NCBI RefSeq assembly: GCF_018069565.1
Contig: NZ_JAGPNL010000001.1
Coordinates: forward strand, 1,178,001-1,242,000
Direction of reading: 5' to 3'
DNA: 64,000 nucleotides
Origin: Streptomyces tagetis
GTDB taxonomy: Bacteria > Actinomycetota > Actinomycetes > Streptomycetales > Streptomycetaceae
Each line of letters begins with the position of its first letter. Within the stretch, counting starts at the first letter, position 1. Positions 41,781 through 50,207 of the stretch are shown in pieces. The position numbers were made by a program, and so were the translations under genes. The notes below the pieces were generated by a model. The model was given only the letters and a program-made list of their open reading frames with translations. It made no database searches and was not told the DNA's origin.

Positions 41781-42344
41781 TCAGGTGGCGGTGGGGGCGA
41801 GGCCCTCGACGGCGAGGCGGAAGACGCGCTCCGCCTGGACGGCCGGGTCGGCGTGGTGCTCGGTGGCCAGGGCGATCCCGACGATCAGCGTGAGCAGGTC
41901 GTGGACGGTGACGTCGTCCCGCACGGCCCGGTCGGCGATGGCCCGGCGCAGCAGGGGGGCACCGGCCGCCTCGATGGCCGCCGCGCAGGAGTCGCCGGCC
42001 GCGTCGTCCCCGAGGGGCTCGTACGAAAGCGCGTCGGCCAGGCCCCGCGCGGCCACCGAGTAGGCGAGCAGCTCGCGCAGCCAGGTCAGGAGCGCGGCGC
42101 GGGTGTCGTCCTCACCGCCGAGCGGTCGCGCGAGGTCGCACAGGGCGCGCACGCGCTGGGCGAACACGGCGTTCAGCAGTGCCCTGCGCGTGGGGAAGTG
42201 GCGCCTCACGGTGGCGGAGCCGACGCCTGCCTCACGGGCGATCCGCTCCAGCGACGCCTGGGCCCCGTGGGCCGCCACCTCGGTCTCGGCCACGGCGAGT
42301 ACGCGTGCGTGGTTGCGGCGGGCATCCGAACGCTGGCCGGTCAT
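41781..42344 (-). CDS. TetR-family transcriptional repressor
   Basis: A 187-residue TetR protein. The N-terminal DNA-binding region reads HARVLAVAETEVAAHGAQAS and IAREAGVGSATVRRHFPTRR. The C-terminal ligand domain has GLADALSYEPLGDDAAG. The ATG follows GGGGAG. It diverges from the NmrA-like reductase gene, and two copies of a GC-rich inverted repeat lie between them, so it almost certainly represses that gene and itself. The 236 bp between it and the upstream pseudogene show no feature. Confidence 0.9.
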   Translation of the reverse strand: MTGQRSDARRNHARVLAVAETEVAAHGAQASLERIAREAGVGSATVRRHFPTRRALLNAVFAQRVRALCDLARPLGGEDDTRAALLTWLRELLAYSVAARGLADALSYEPLGDDAAGDSCAAAIEAAGAPLLRRAIADRAVRDDVTVHDLLTLIVGIALATEHHADPAVQAERVFRLAVEGLAPTAT

Positions 42345-42365
42345 CGTCTCCCCAACATTGCTAAG

Positions 42366-42415
42366 TGGCGGGCCCCGCCGTATCGTAGCGAACGCGAAAT
42401 GGCGGGCCCCGCCGT
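42366..42415. promoter_or_regulatory. Paired TetR operators
   Basis: The 16-nt sequence TGGCGGGCCCCGCCGT occurs twice, at 42366-42381 and 42400-42415, 34 bp start to start. Each copy is an inverted repeat, GGCGGG-C-CCCGCC, flanked by AA and T-rich bases. Both lie in the 94-bp gap between the divergent TetR and NmrA-like genes. No other copy was noticed in the window. Confidence 0.8.
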
Positions 42416-42438
42416 TTCTGGCGTGAGGAGAGGCGTCC

Positions 42439-43371
42439 ATGAGGTCCATGACCACTGCCGCGAAACCGGTCCTCGTCACCGGGGCCACCGGCCGCCAGGG
42501 GGGCGCCACGGCTCGCGCCCTGCTCGCCCGGGGAACGCCGGTCCGAGCCCTGGTCCGCGACCCGCGGACCGAACGGGCACGGGCCATCGAGGAACGCGGC
42601 GCCCGCCTGGTCGTGGGCGATCTGACCGACCCGTCGACGCTCGGGCCCGCCGTGGACGGCGTGCGGGCCGTCTTCTCCGTCCAGATGCCCGCGTTCACCG
42701 AGCGGGGTGTCGACTTCGACGGCGAGGTCAGGCAGGCGTACCACCTCATGGCCGCCGCCCGGAGCGCCGGCGTGGAACAGTTCGTGCAGTCCTCGACCAG
42801 CGGGGTGGGCCGGCACACCCAGGCTCCGGGCTGGGCGGAGGGACGCTGGGCGATGATGGAAGCGCCCCTGGGCACCAAGGCGGCCATCCAGGACCGCCTG
42901 CGCGAAATGGACTTCCCCCACTGGACGTTGATCAAGCCGTCCTTCTTCATGGAGAACCTCGCGCCGTCCACGCGGTTCTACTTCCCCCGCGGAGTCGAGG
43001 GCGGCCTGGTCACCGTCGTCAAACCGGACACGCACCTGGCGCTCGTCGCGGCCCAGGACCTGGGCCGCGCCGCGGCGGCTGCCCACCTCGAGCCCGAGAA
43101 GTTCCACCGCGTGGAACTGGAACTCGCGAGCGACTACCTGACCATGACGCAGATCGCGGACACCCTCTCCCGCGCCCTGGGCGTCCCGCTGTCGGCGCCG
43201 GACATGACCGAGGACCAGGCCCGCGCCGCAGGCATGCCCGACATGGGCGCCGGCCACAGCTTCCTGGACGAGGTCGGCCAGCCGGCCCGGCCCCGGTTCG
43301 CCCGCGCCCTCGGCATCGACCTGACCAGCTTCGAACAGTGGGCCCAGGACCATCTACGCCCCGGCACCTGA
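42439..43371 (+). CDS. NmrA-like NAD(P)-binding protein / quinone reductase-like
   Basis: A 310-residue atypical SDR. The nucleotide-binding motif is VLVTGATGRQGGATARALLA (GxxGxxG) at residues 11-30, followed by ARLVVGDLTDP and VEQFVQSSTSGVG. The catalytic Tyr of classical SDRs is not in place, as in the NmrA/HSCARG group, which sense NADP or reduce quinones. The strong site GAGGAGAGG precedes the ATG. Its divergent TetR regulator with duplicated operators suggests induction by a small electrophile or quinone. Confidence 0.87.
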   Translation: MRSMTTAAKPVLVTGATGRQGGATARALLARGTPVRALVRDPRTERARAIEERGARLVVGDLTDPSTLGPAVDGVRAVFSVQMPAFTERGVDFDGEVRQAYHLMAAARSAGVEQFVQSSTSGVGRHTQAPGWAEGRWAMMEAPLGTKAAIQDRLREMDFPHWTLIKPSFFMENLAPSTRFYFPRGVEGGLVTVVKPDTHLALVAAQDLGRAAAAAHLEPEKFHRVELELASDYLTMTQIADTLSRALGVPLSAPDMTEDQARAAGMPDMGAGHSFLDEVGQPARPRFARALGIDLTSFEQWAQDHLRPGT

Positions 43372-43495
43372 CCGAGCGGGAGGCGAGGAGCCCGCCCGGC
43401 CGCCGCGAAGGGAAGGCCCCCATCACCTGGCGGCGAGACCGAACGGGCGACCGTGAACCCGGCTTGTGGATCGAGAGGAGGTCCGAGCCGGGCAG

Positions 43496-43545
43496 CCTCA
43501 GAGGCCGGCGGACTCGTACGGCCTCAGAGCCCGGCCGACTCGTAC
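43496..43545. repeat. 24-nt imperfect tandem repeat spanning the 3' end of the SIP gene
   Basis: CCTCAGAGGCCGGCGGACTC continued by GTAC (43496-43519) is followed by a near-identical copy (43522-43545) with two substitutions. The second copy encodes the last residues, YESAGL, and the stop of the siderophore-interacting protein; the first repeats that tail beyond the stop. It looks like a small local duplication. Confidence 0.6.
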
Positions 43546-44441
43546 AGGTTCTCCATCTCGTCGGCGATCTCCTCGGGGTCACGGTCCGCCGCCGAGCGGA
43601 CCGCCCGTACCTTCGACGCGAACTCCGGGCCGAGCTCCTCGTAGCGTGACCGCCAGACCTCCGCGCGGTCCTGCCAGTACGCCACGCACTTGTAGTGGTG
43701 CGCCGGGAGCTTCCGCTCGTGCCGCAGGTACCGTCGCGCCGCGCGGTTCAGGCGGCCCTCGGTCGAGACCCAGACGTAGGTGTCGTCGCCGGGGGCGAGT
43801 TCGCGCAGGGCGTCGAGTATCCGGCTCTCGCCGTTGCCGTTGCCGCTTCCGTCCAGCCAGATGTACTCGACGTTCCCGACGTCGGCGCGGATGCGGTGAT
43901 CGGCGCCGCGTACCTCGAGGAGAAGGACGGTCTCCACCTCGTCGGCGGTCAGCTCCGCGAGCCGGAGCGCGGCGGGCAGGCCCGGCTCGTCGGCGACGAG
44001 GATCTGTCGTGTGAGGGCGTCGGGCCGCTCGTAGAGGCCGCAGGGCGGGTTGACGCCGACGGCCTGTCCCGGCCGGGCCTGCTGTGCCCAGGCCGCGGCC
44101 ACCCCGCCGTCGTGGACGACGAAGTCGACGGTGATCTCACCGGGGGCGTGTCCGCGGACGGTGTAGACGCGCATGGCGGACGGCTCCACGCCGTCGGCGT
44201 ACTCCCAGCCGCGCACCGTGGTGATCCGGGGGAGGCGGACCTCCTCGTCGGGCCGGTCGGGGAAGAACATCCGGACGTACTCGTCGCCGATTCCGGTGGT
44301 GGGGTAGTCGCGCAGATCGGTGCCGCCGAAGCGCACGCGCACCATCCCCGGGCCGGACCGCTCCACGCCGAGCACCTCGGCGCGATGGATGCGCGGGACG
44401 TAGTCCGTGGGCAGACGGGTGGCTGAAAGATCCTCGGCCAT
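43524..44441 (-). CDS. Siderophore-interacting protein (ViuB-like ferric-siderophore reductase)
   Basis: A 305-residue flavoprotein of the SIP family that reduces imported Fe(III)-siderophore to release iron. The N-terminal FAD-binding barrel carries PRITTVRGWEYADGV and MRVYTVRGH (the RxYT-type motif), then GEITVDFVVHDGGVAAAWAQ. The C-terminal SIP domain has ILVADEPGLPAALRLAELT and ends with the HHYKCVAYWQDRAE helix. The ATG follows CGAGGAG. It is the last gene of the leftward uptake cluster, 87 nt after the binding protein gene, with a hairpin in that gap. Confidence 0.9.
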   Translation of the reverse strand: MAEDLSATRLPTDYVPRIHRAEVLGVERSGPGMVRVRFGGTDLRDYPTTGIGDEYVRMFFPDRPDEEVRLPRITTVRGWEYADGVEPSAMRVYTVRGHAPGEITVDFVVHDGGVAAAWAQQARPGQAVGVNPPCGLYERPDALTRQILVADEPGLPAALRLAELTADEVETVLLLEVRGADHRIRADVGNVEYIWLDGSGNGNGESRILDALRELAPGDDTYVWVSTEGRLNRAARRYLRHERKLPAHHYKCVAYWQDRAEVWRSRYEELGPEFASKVRAVRSAADRDPEEIADEMENLYESAGL

Positions 44442-44488
44442 GACGTTCTCCTCGTAGGGGGACGGCGCGGGCACCGCCCCGGTGGAAC

Positions 44489-44520
44489 GGGTGCGCCCGG
44501 CGGTCACGCGGGGCGCACCC
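44489..44520 (-). terminator. Intercistronic hairpin between binding protein and SIP genes
   Basis: GGGTGCGCCC (44489-44498) pairs with GGGCGCACCC (44511-44520) around a 12-nt loop, just after the binding-protein stop. It may partly terminate transcription or stabilise the upstream mRNA. Confidence 0.6.
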
Positions 44521-44528
44521 GGGGGGTG

Positions 44529-45554
44529 TCAGAAGTCGTCGAAGTCCTCGACGGCGTCGACGATGCCGTTCACGAAGCTCGTGTAGGTCAGCGCGAAGCC
44601 GAACCGCTCCGCGAGGTTGCCGTCGATCCAGTGGTCGTCGGCGACCGCGGGCACGCGCCGCAGCAGCGGGTCCAGCTTGAGGTCCTTCTCCGCCTTGTAG
44701 ACGAAGAGCACATCCGCGTCGCCCAGGGCGCTCACGGCGTTCTCGTAGCTGAGCATGTGGCCCGTGCCCGCCTGGTTCGGCGGGGCACTGCTGATCTCCT
44801 CGTTCTCGTGGATCGTGAAACCGAGTGCGGGGAGGACGACTTGGTAGATCGACTCGTCGGAGATCACGGTGAAGTTGTCGACGGGGGCGTGGATGACCCC
44901 CGCGCTCTTGCCCTTGGCGTAGCCGCCGATCTTCTCGCGTGCGCTCTTGACCGCCTTCTCGTATCCGGCGATGGCCGCGTCGGCCTGGTCGGTGCGGTCG
45001 AGCAGCGTGAGCTGTTCGGTCATGGCGACGAACGGGTCGTCGGTGGAGGCGCCTTCGACGCCGATGCCGTCGTTGACCGCGAGGACGGGGGCGATCTCGC
45101 CGAGCTTGAAGTTCTCGCCCTCGTAGTAGTTCCACCATCCGGAGCCGACGACGATGAGATCGGGGTTGTAGGAGGCGATCTCCTCCCGGTTGAGGTCGAA
45201 CGCCGTGTTCTTCAGATGCGCGGCGTCCTTGTCGACCAAGGGTGACAGCGGGCTGTCGTCGCCGTAGGCGGTGGCCACGATCGGGTAGTCGGCGAGGAGC
45301 GCCATCTCGAGCCCGCTGCGGCTGTCGAGGACGACGACGCGCTGCGGGTCGGCCGGGAGCGTGGCCGAGTAGCCCTCGTACGCGAATTCGATGGTCTTGG
45401 CGGAGGTGCCCTTGTCGGCGGCCTTCGCGCTCTCTCCGGAGGAGCATCCGGAGAGGAGGCCGATGGCCACGACAGCGGAGAGCAGGGGCAGGAGGCCGCG
45501 GCGCGCGGCCGGTCGGTGACCTGCGCGGGGCGCGGGGGAGGGTGCAGACGGCAT
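44529..45554 (-). CDS. Ferric-siderophore ABC transporter substrate-binding lipoprotein
   Basis: A 341-residue class-III (FepB/FhuD-like) binding protein. The long basic N-terminus, a hydrophobic segment and the lipobox LSGC (Cys at about residue 37) make it a lipoprotein. The mature part starts KTIEFAYEGYSATLPADPQR and VVVLDSRSGLEMALLADYPI, with ASYNPDLIVVGSGWWNYYEG, as in PF01497 siderophore binders. Five-gene order (two permeases, ATPase, binding protein, SIP) supports ferric-siderophore uptake. The siderophore itself is not predictable. Confidence 0.9.
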   Translation of the reverse strand: MPSAPSPAPRAGHRPAARRGLLPLLSAVVAIGLLSGCSSGESAKAADKGTSAKTIEFAYEGYSATLPADPQRVVVLDSRSGLEMALLADYPIVATAYGDDSPLSPLVDKDAAHLKNTAFDLNREEIASYNPDLIVVGSGWWNYYEGENFKLGEIAPVLAVNDGIGVEGASTDDPFVAMTEQLTLLDRTDQADAAIAGYEKAVKSAREKIGGYAKGKSAGVIHAPVDNFTVISDESIYQVVLPALGFTIHENEEISSAPPNQAGTGHMLSYENAVSALGDADVLFVYKAEKDLKLDPLLRRVPAVADDHWIDGNLAERFGFALTYTSFVNGIVDAVEDFDDF

Positions 45555-45632
45555 GTCGTTCCTTGGGGATGCTCGAACGGCCCGCGTACGGGACCACGAT
45601 GTGCGTGAGGCGTGGGCGCCTCGCGTTCCACG

Positions 45633-46526
45633 CTAGGCAGGAGAGGAGACGTGAGGCGGACGATCCGCATCGCGTTCGGGACTCCGCGCGGGCGAGGTGG
45701 CGCCGCGGTCGCGCCCGAGCGGGACGACCGTCGGGGTCCCCGTCACCGGGTCCGGTACGACGCGGCAGGCGAGGCCGAAGACCTCGGCGACCAGCTCCTC
45801 GGTGACGACGGACTCCGGTGGTCCCTCGGCGACGATCCGGCCGTCCTTCATCGCGATGAGGTGTGTGCCGTAGCGGGCGGCGTGGTTGAGGTCGTGCAGG
45901 ACCGCGACGAGCGTGTTGCCGGCGAGGTGCAGATCGGTGAAGAGTTCGAGGAGGTCGATCTGGTGCGCGATGTCCAGGAAGGTCGTCGGCTCGTCGAGGA
46001 GCAGCAGTGGGGTCTCCTGCGCGAGCACCATCGCCACCCATACGCGCTGGCGCTGCCCGCCGGACAGCTCGTCGACGAGCCGGGTGGAGAGGTCGGTGAC
46101 GCCGGTGGCGGCCATGCTGTTCAGCACGGCCTCCTCGTCGGCGTCCGTCCACTGCCGGATGATTCCCTGATGGGGATAGCGGCCACGGGCGACGAGGTCC
46201 GCGACGGTGATGCCGTCGGGGGCGAGCGAGGTCTGCGGAAGCAGGCCGAGGCGCCGCGCGACCTCCTTGGCCTTGTACGACGTGATGGCCTTGCCGTCCA
46301 GGAGGACGGCGCCCTCGCGCGGACGGATCAGCCGGGACAGCGCACGCAGCAGTGTGGACTTGCCGCAGGCGTTCGGTCCGACGATCACCGTGAAGGAGCG
46401 GTCGGGGATGGCGACCGTGAGCTTCTCGGAGATCATCTTCTTGTCGTAGCCGATGCTCGCCCGCTCGACGCGCAGACGCGTCGCCTGACCCGCGGTCAGG
46501 ACGCTGGGGGTGCCGGTGAGTGTCAT
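45633..46526 (-). CDS. Ferric-siderophore ABC transporter ATP-binding protein
   Basis: A 297-residue FecE/FepC-type ATPase. Walker A is GPNACGKST, the signature LSGGQRQR, Walker B LLLLDEPTTFLD, and the switch His is in AVLHDLNHAARYG. The segment FTVIVGPNACGKSTLLRALS is typical of siderophore importers. A Pro/Arg-rich tail of about 35 residues follows the domain. It is 31 nt after the second permease and 78 nt before the binding protein gene. Confidence 0.92.
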   Translation of the reverse strand: MTLTGTPSVLTAGQATRLRVERASIGYDKKMISEKLTVAIPDRSFTVIVGPNACGKSTLLRALSRLIRPREGAVLLDGKAITSYKAKEVARRLGLLPQTSLAPDGITVADLVARGRYPHQGIIRQWTDADEEAVLNSMAATGVTDLSTRLVDELSGGQRQRVWVAMVLAQETPLLLLDEPTTFLDIAHQIDLLELFTDLHLAGNTLVAVLHDLNHAARYGTHLIAMKDGRIVAEGPPESVVTEELVAEVFGLACRVVPDPVTGTPTVVPLGRDRGATSPARSPERDADRPPHVSSPA

Positions 46527-46557
46527 GCTCTTGCCTTCGGGAACGGGGGCGTGGTGG

Positions 46558-47640
46558 TCACAGACGTTTCCTCGCCTCGTGGACGAGGAGCCAGATCAGG
46601 TACCCGCCGCCGATGACCACCGTGACCGTGCCCACCGGCAGCATCGCGGGAAGGGCGTGGAGGGCGACGTGATCGGACGCCGCGAGCAGCGCCGCCCCCA
46701 TGAGCGCGGCCACGGGCACGGAGACGCCCGGTGTACGGGTGACGCGGCGTGCGATCTGCGGCGCCGCGAGCGCCACGAAGGAGATCGGTCCGGCCGCGGC
46801 CGTGACGACCGCGATGAGCCCGACGGAGAGCAGCATCAGCGTGAGGCGGGCGGGTTCGACGCGGACACCCAGCGCCTTCGCGGCGTCGTCGCCGAGTTCG
46901 AGCTGCCGCAGCGGCCGGGAGAGCACCAGCGTCGCGGCGAGGAGGAGCAGGACGAGGAGGCTGCCGATCCCGGTCTGCTGCCACGTCATGCCGTTCAGCG
47001 AACCGGCGCCCCAGACCGCGGCCACCAGCGCGGTGTCGAGGTCGGCGGTGAGCGTCAGCCAGGTGTTCAGCGAGCCCAGCGTCGCCGAGACCGCGATGCC
47101 CACGATGATGAGCCGGAAGCCCTGCACCCCGTGTTTGAAGGCGAGGAGGTAGACGACCGCCGCCGCCGCGACGCCGCCGATCAGCGCGCCGGCCGCGACG
47201 TCGAGATAGGTGCCCCCGAGAACGATGATCACGACGAGCGCGCCCGTGTAGGCGCCTGCCGAGAAGCCGAGGATGTCGGGACTGGCCAGCGGATTGCGCG
47301 TCAGGGACTGGAAGACGGCTCCGCTCGCCCCGAGGCCGGCACCGAAGGTGATCGCGGCGAGGGTGCGCGGCATCCGCCACTCGACGACGACGGTGCGGGT
47401 GAAGTCGTCCACCCCGGAGAAGAGCGCGTGCCCGACCTGCGAGAGGGTCAGCGGATACTCCCCGCTCACGAGCCCCAGCACTCCGATGGCCAGGCAGACG
47501 ATCACGAGGACGAGGCTCACCGCGACGGCGCGGACGTCGAAGCGGAGCCATACGCCGCGCGCGTTCCGGCGCAGCACCCGGCGCCCGAAGTCCACCCGGG
47601 CGGTCGGCGCCGTGGAGGGGCGGGGAGACGAGACGTTCAC
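46558..47640 (-). CDS. FecCD-family ferric-siderophore permease (second subunit)
   Basis: A 360-residue permease with about nine to ten membrane helices. Hallmarks are RMPRTLAAITFGAGLGASGA, FQSLTRNPLASPDILGFSAG and FVALAAPQIARRVTRTPGVS near the C-terminus. The GTG start overlaps the stop of the first permease (GTGA), so the two subunits are made in equal amounts and form a heterodimeric channel. About 45 cytosolic residues precede helix 1. Confidence 0.92.
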   Translation of the reverse strand: MNVSSPRPSTAPTARVDFGRRVLRRNARGVWLRFDVRAVAVSLVLVIVCLAIGVLGLVSGEYPLTLSQVGHALFSGVDDFTRTVVVEWRMPRTLAAITFGAGLGASGAVFQSLTRNPLASPDILGFSAGAYTGALVVIIVLGGTYLDVAAGALIGGVAAAAVVYLLAFKHGVQGFRLIIVGIAVSATLGSLNTWLTLTADLDTALVAAVWGAGSLNGMTWQQTGIGSLLVLLLLAATLVLSRPLRQLELGDDAAKALGVRVEPARLTLMLLSVGLIAVVTAAAGPISFVALAAPQIARRVTRTPGVSVPVAALMGAALLAASDHVALHALPAMLPVGTVTVVIGGGYLIWLLVHEARKRL

Positions 47641-48698
47641 AGGCCGCTCACCTTCCTCCGGCGGATCAGCACGATCAGTACCGGAGCGCCCACCAGCGCG
47701 GTGACGATCCCTACGGGAATCTCCGCCGGCCGCATCACGATCCGGCCGGTGATGTCCGCGACGAGCAGCAGCACCGGGGACAGGGCGAGCGTGTAGACGA
47801 GAATCCAGCGCTGGTCGGGGCCGACCATCCACCGTGCGACGTGCGGCACCATGAGGCCGACGAAGCCGATCGGGCCGGCTATCGCGGTGGCGCCGCCGGC
47901 CAGCAGCGTCACGGCGATGATCACGAGGACGCGGGTGCGCAGGACGTTCGCGCCGAGCGCGGCGGCCATGTCCTCGCCCAGCGCGATGGCGTTCAACGGC
48001 CGCGCCGTGAGGAGGGCGATCACGAGGCCCGCGGCGAGGAAGGGGAGTACGGGCCACACCAGGTCCAGGCTCCGTCCGACGACGGAACCGGCCCCCCAGT
48101 TGCGCATCTTGTCGAATGCCTGGGGATCGAGGAGCGTCAGGGCGCTGGTGAGACCGCTGAGCACCGCACCGAGGGCGACGCCCGCCAGGACGAGGCGCAG
48201 TGGGTCCGCACCGCCCCGGCCGGCGGCTCCGATGGCATAGACCGCGATCGTCACGATCAGGGCGCCGGCGAACGCGAACCACACGTATCCGGAGATCGAC
48301 GCGACCCCGAACGAGCCGATTCCCAGGGCGACGGCGAAGGCGGCACCCGAGTTGACGCCCAGGATGCCCGGATCGGCGAGCGGGTTGCGGGTGAGTGCCT
48401 GGATCAGCCCGCCGGCGACGCCGAGCGACGAGCCGACGACGATCGCGATCACCGTGCGGGGGATGCGCAGATCGCGGATCACGAAATGGTCCTCGACGTC
48501 GGCGGGGGAGAACACCGCCTGCCAGACCACGGAGAAGGCGATGTCGCGCGATCCGATGACGACACTGAGCACGGTGACGACCGCCAGCACGGCGAGGATG
48601 ACGAAGAGCACGAGCGTGCGGGAGGCGTTGCTGCCGGCGAGGCCCCGTGGGGGTCGTGCGTCGACCCCCTCGACGGAGCGTGTCGGGACGGACATCAT
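47637..48698 (-). CDS. FecCD-family ferric-siderophore permease (first subunit)
   Basis: A 353-residue permease. Family motifs are RIPRTVIAIVVGSSLGVAGG, IQALTRNPLADPGILGVNSG and FVGLMVPHVARWMVGPDQRW. The start is one of two adjacent ATG codons (48698 or 48695), with GGAG about 10 nt upstream. It is the first gene of the transporter operon, 145 nt after the AraC regulator gene on the same strand. No iron box is seen directly in that 145-nt gap, so expression may depend on the AraC protein or on read-through from the iron-boxed promoter. Confidence 0.9.
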   Translation of the reverse strand: MMSVPTRSVEGVDARPPRGLAGSNASRTLVLFVILAVLAVVTVLSVVIGSRDIAFSVVWQAVFSPADVEDHFVIRDLRIPRTVIAIVVGSSLGVAGGLIQALTRNPLADPGILGVNSGAAFAVALGIGSFGVASISGYVWFAFAGALIVTIAVYAIGAAGRGGADPLRLVLAGVALGAVLSGLTSALTLLDPQAFDKMRNWGAGSVVGRSLDLVWPVLPFLAAGLVIALLTARPLNAIALGEDMAAALGANVLRTRVLVIIAVTLLAGGATAIAGPIGFVGLMVPHVARWMVGPDQRWILVYTLALSPVLLLVADITGRIVMRPAEIPVGIVTALVGAPVLIVLIRRRKVSGL

Positions 48699-48843
48699 CG
48701 GATGGGTACTCCAGATCGGGCCGAATCTGCGGGCGAGGGTGATCGCCGGGCATTCGCGTTCGACGCTACGGTGATCCCGCCGAGGCGGGCGGACAGACGA
48801 TGTCTCGTTCAGGACAGCGCGGGAGCGCTTCCCGTCCTGTCGC

Positions 48844-49638
48844 TCACAGGCGGCCGGCGAGGTCACCGGGTGTGTGGCCGACCGTCTTGCGGAACGCCGC
48901 GACGAACGCGCTCGTGGAGCCGTAGCCGACGCGCCGGGCGACGACCTTGACGCTCGATCCGTCGGCGAGTTGGCCGAGGGCGGCCCGCATGCGGACGAGT
49001 CGTCGCCAACGGGCGAAGCTCATCGCCACCTCGGCGGCGAAGGCACGGGTGAGGGTGCGGGAGGTCATGTTCAGCAGCACCGCCCACTGCTCCAGGGAAC
49101 GGTCGTCGGCGGGGTCTCGCAGGACGCTCTCGACGAGGGGCGCCAGTCGCCTGTCCCGGGGAAGCGGGACGTCGAGCTGGGTCGACTCGGTGATCTCCAG
49201 CATGTCGATGCAGACCTGCTGGGCGCGCATGCGCTGCTCGGCGGTCATCGGCGCGTACTTGAGGTGCATGAGCAACTGCCGCACCGCGGGGATGACGCTG
49301 ACGGCGACGGGGCGGTCCCACGTCTTCCGCCAGGAGTCGGGGGCGAAGTACGTCGCGCGTACCTCGGTGTGATCGCGTGTCGAGCCCTCGTGCTCCATGC
49401 CGGCGGGCACCCACAAGCCGACCCCCGGCGTCACCGTCCACTGCCGGCCGTCGGCGAACATGGTCACGACGCCTCGGTCGGACCAGAGCAGTTCGTGCTC
49501 CGCGTGCCGGTGCGGCGGCCAACTGATCGCCCGCTCCGGCTCGTACACGCTCGTCGTGAGAAGGAAGGGGCGGGGGACCGCCCGGTCGGTCGCGGAATCG
49601 TTTCTTTCCAGGATGGGCGGCGGGGAGAGCAGCGTCAT
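48844..49638 (-). CDS. AraC-family regulator of siderophore uptake
   Basis: A 264-residue regulator. The N-terminal cupin sensor has SWPPHRHAEHELLWSDRGVV; the C-terminal double helix-turn-helix has SLEQWAVLLNMTSRTLTRAF and KVVARRVGYGSTSAFVAAFR, ending KTVGHTPGDL. The ATG follows GAGG. An iron box lies 23 bp upstream, so the gene is repressed when iron is plentiful. By analogy with AraC-type siderophore activators such as PchR, it probably switches on the downstream transporter genes when the ferric siderophore is present. Confidence 0.88.
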   Translation of the reverse strand: MTLLSPPPILERNDSATDRAVPRPFLLTTSVYEPERAISWPPHRHAEHELLWSDRGVVTMFADGRQWTVTPGVGLWVPAGMEHEGSTRDHTEVRATYFAPDSWRKTWDRPVAVSVIPAVRQLLMHLKYAPMTAEQRMRAQQVCIDMLEITESTQLDVPLPRDRRLAPLVESVLRDPADDRSLEQWAVLLNMTSRTLTRAFAAEVAMSFARWRRLVRMRAALGQLADGSSVKVVARRVGYGSTSAFVAAFRKTVGHTPGDLAGRL

Positions 49639-49660
49639 GAGAACCTCGGGAGGCAAGAAG

Positions 49661-49679
49661 TTAGGTAAGGGTAACCTAA
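49661..49679 (-). promoter_or_regulatory. Iron box (IdeR/DmdR-type operator)
   Basis: TTAGGTAAGGGTAACCTAA is a near-perfect 19-bp inverted repeat matching the DtxR-family iron box pattern TTAGG...CCTAA known in Streptomyces. It lies 23 bp upstream of the AraC start, where bound repressor would block transcription. The rest of the gap up to the caddie gene (49680-49873) has no clear feature. Confidence 0.88.
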
Positions 49680-49873
49680 CCTAAATTCGCCGGGTTCGGG
49701 ATGGTGGCCGCTCGATCGGTGCCCGCCCGTACCGGGCGTGTGGGCGGGAAAGGCTGACTGTTCAAACAGAGTTCCGAAAAATGGACAGGTGGAGCCGGAC
49801 CTCGGAAGGTGGAAAGGAAGGGGCGTTCACATCTCACGCCCTCCTCCGATCCCCCCCCACGAGGAGGCCCGTC

Positions 49874-50206
49874 ATGGCATCAGCCACCGGCCCGGAGAAG
49901 ACCGAGGCCGTCGCCGCGACCGAAAGCCTGGGAAGCGAACTGGCCGAATCGGTCCGGCCGCGCGGCGAGACTCCGCCGGCCCCGGCCCCGTCCGTCAGTA
50001 CGGCCCGGCACGAGGGCCACGAGATCATGGTCACCACCACGTACGAGGTCGTCGTGGACGGCCGGCCGGTGACGGCCCGGCTGCACGTGGACGACAGCGG
50101 CATGGTGTCCAGCCCCGGCCTGCCCTACCACCGGTTCGCCTCGGCGCTGGACGCGGTCCGGGTCCTGGTCTCCACCTATCCCGGCGACTTCCGGGGAGGC
50201 ACCTGA
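49874..50206 (+). CDS. Tyrosinase copper-chaperone/caddie protein (MelC1/GriE-like) without signal peptide
   Basis: A 110-residue protein. Its C-terminal half, YEVVVDGRPVTARLHVDD followed by LPYHRFASALDAVRVLVSTY, matches the caddie-fold part of MelC1, including a Tyr in the position that plugs the tyrosinase active site. The twin-arginine signal and His-rich segment of classical MelC1 are absent, so it stays in the cytosol. The ATG follows GAGGAGG. The tyrosinase-like gene follows 1 nt after its stop, as in all mel-type operons. Confidence 0.78.
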   Translation: MASATGPEKTEAVAATESLGSELAESVRPRGETPPAPAPSVSTARHEGHEIMVTTTYEVVVDGRPVTARLHVDDSGMVSSPGLPYHRFASALDAVRVLVSTYPGDFRGGT

Positions 50207-50207
50207 G

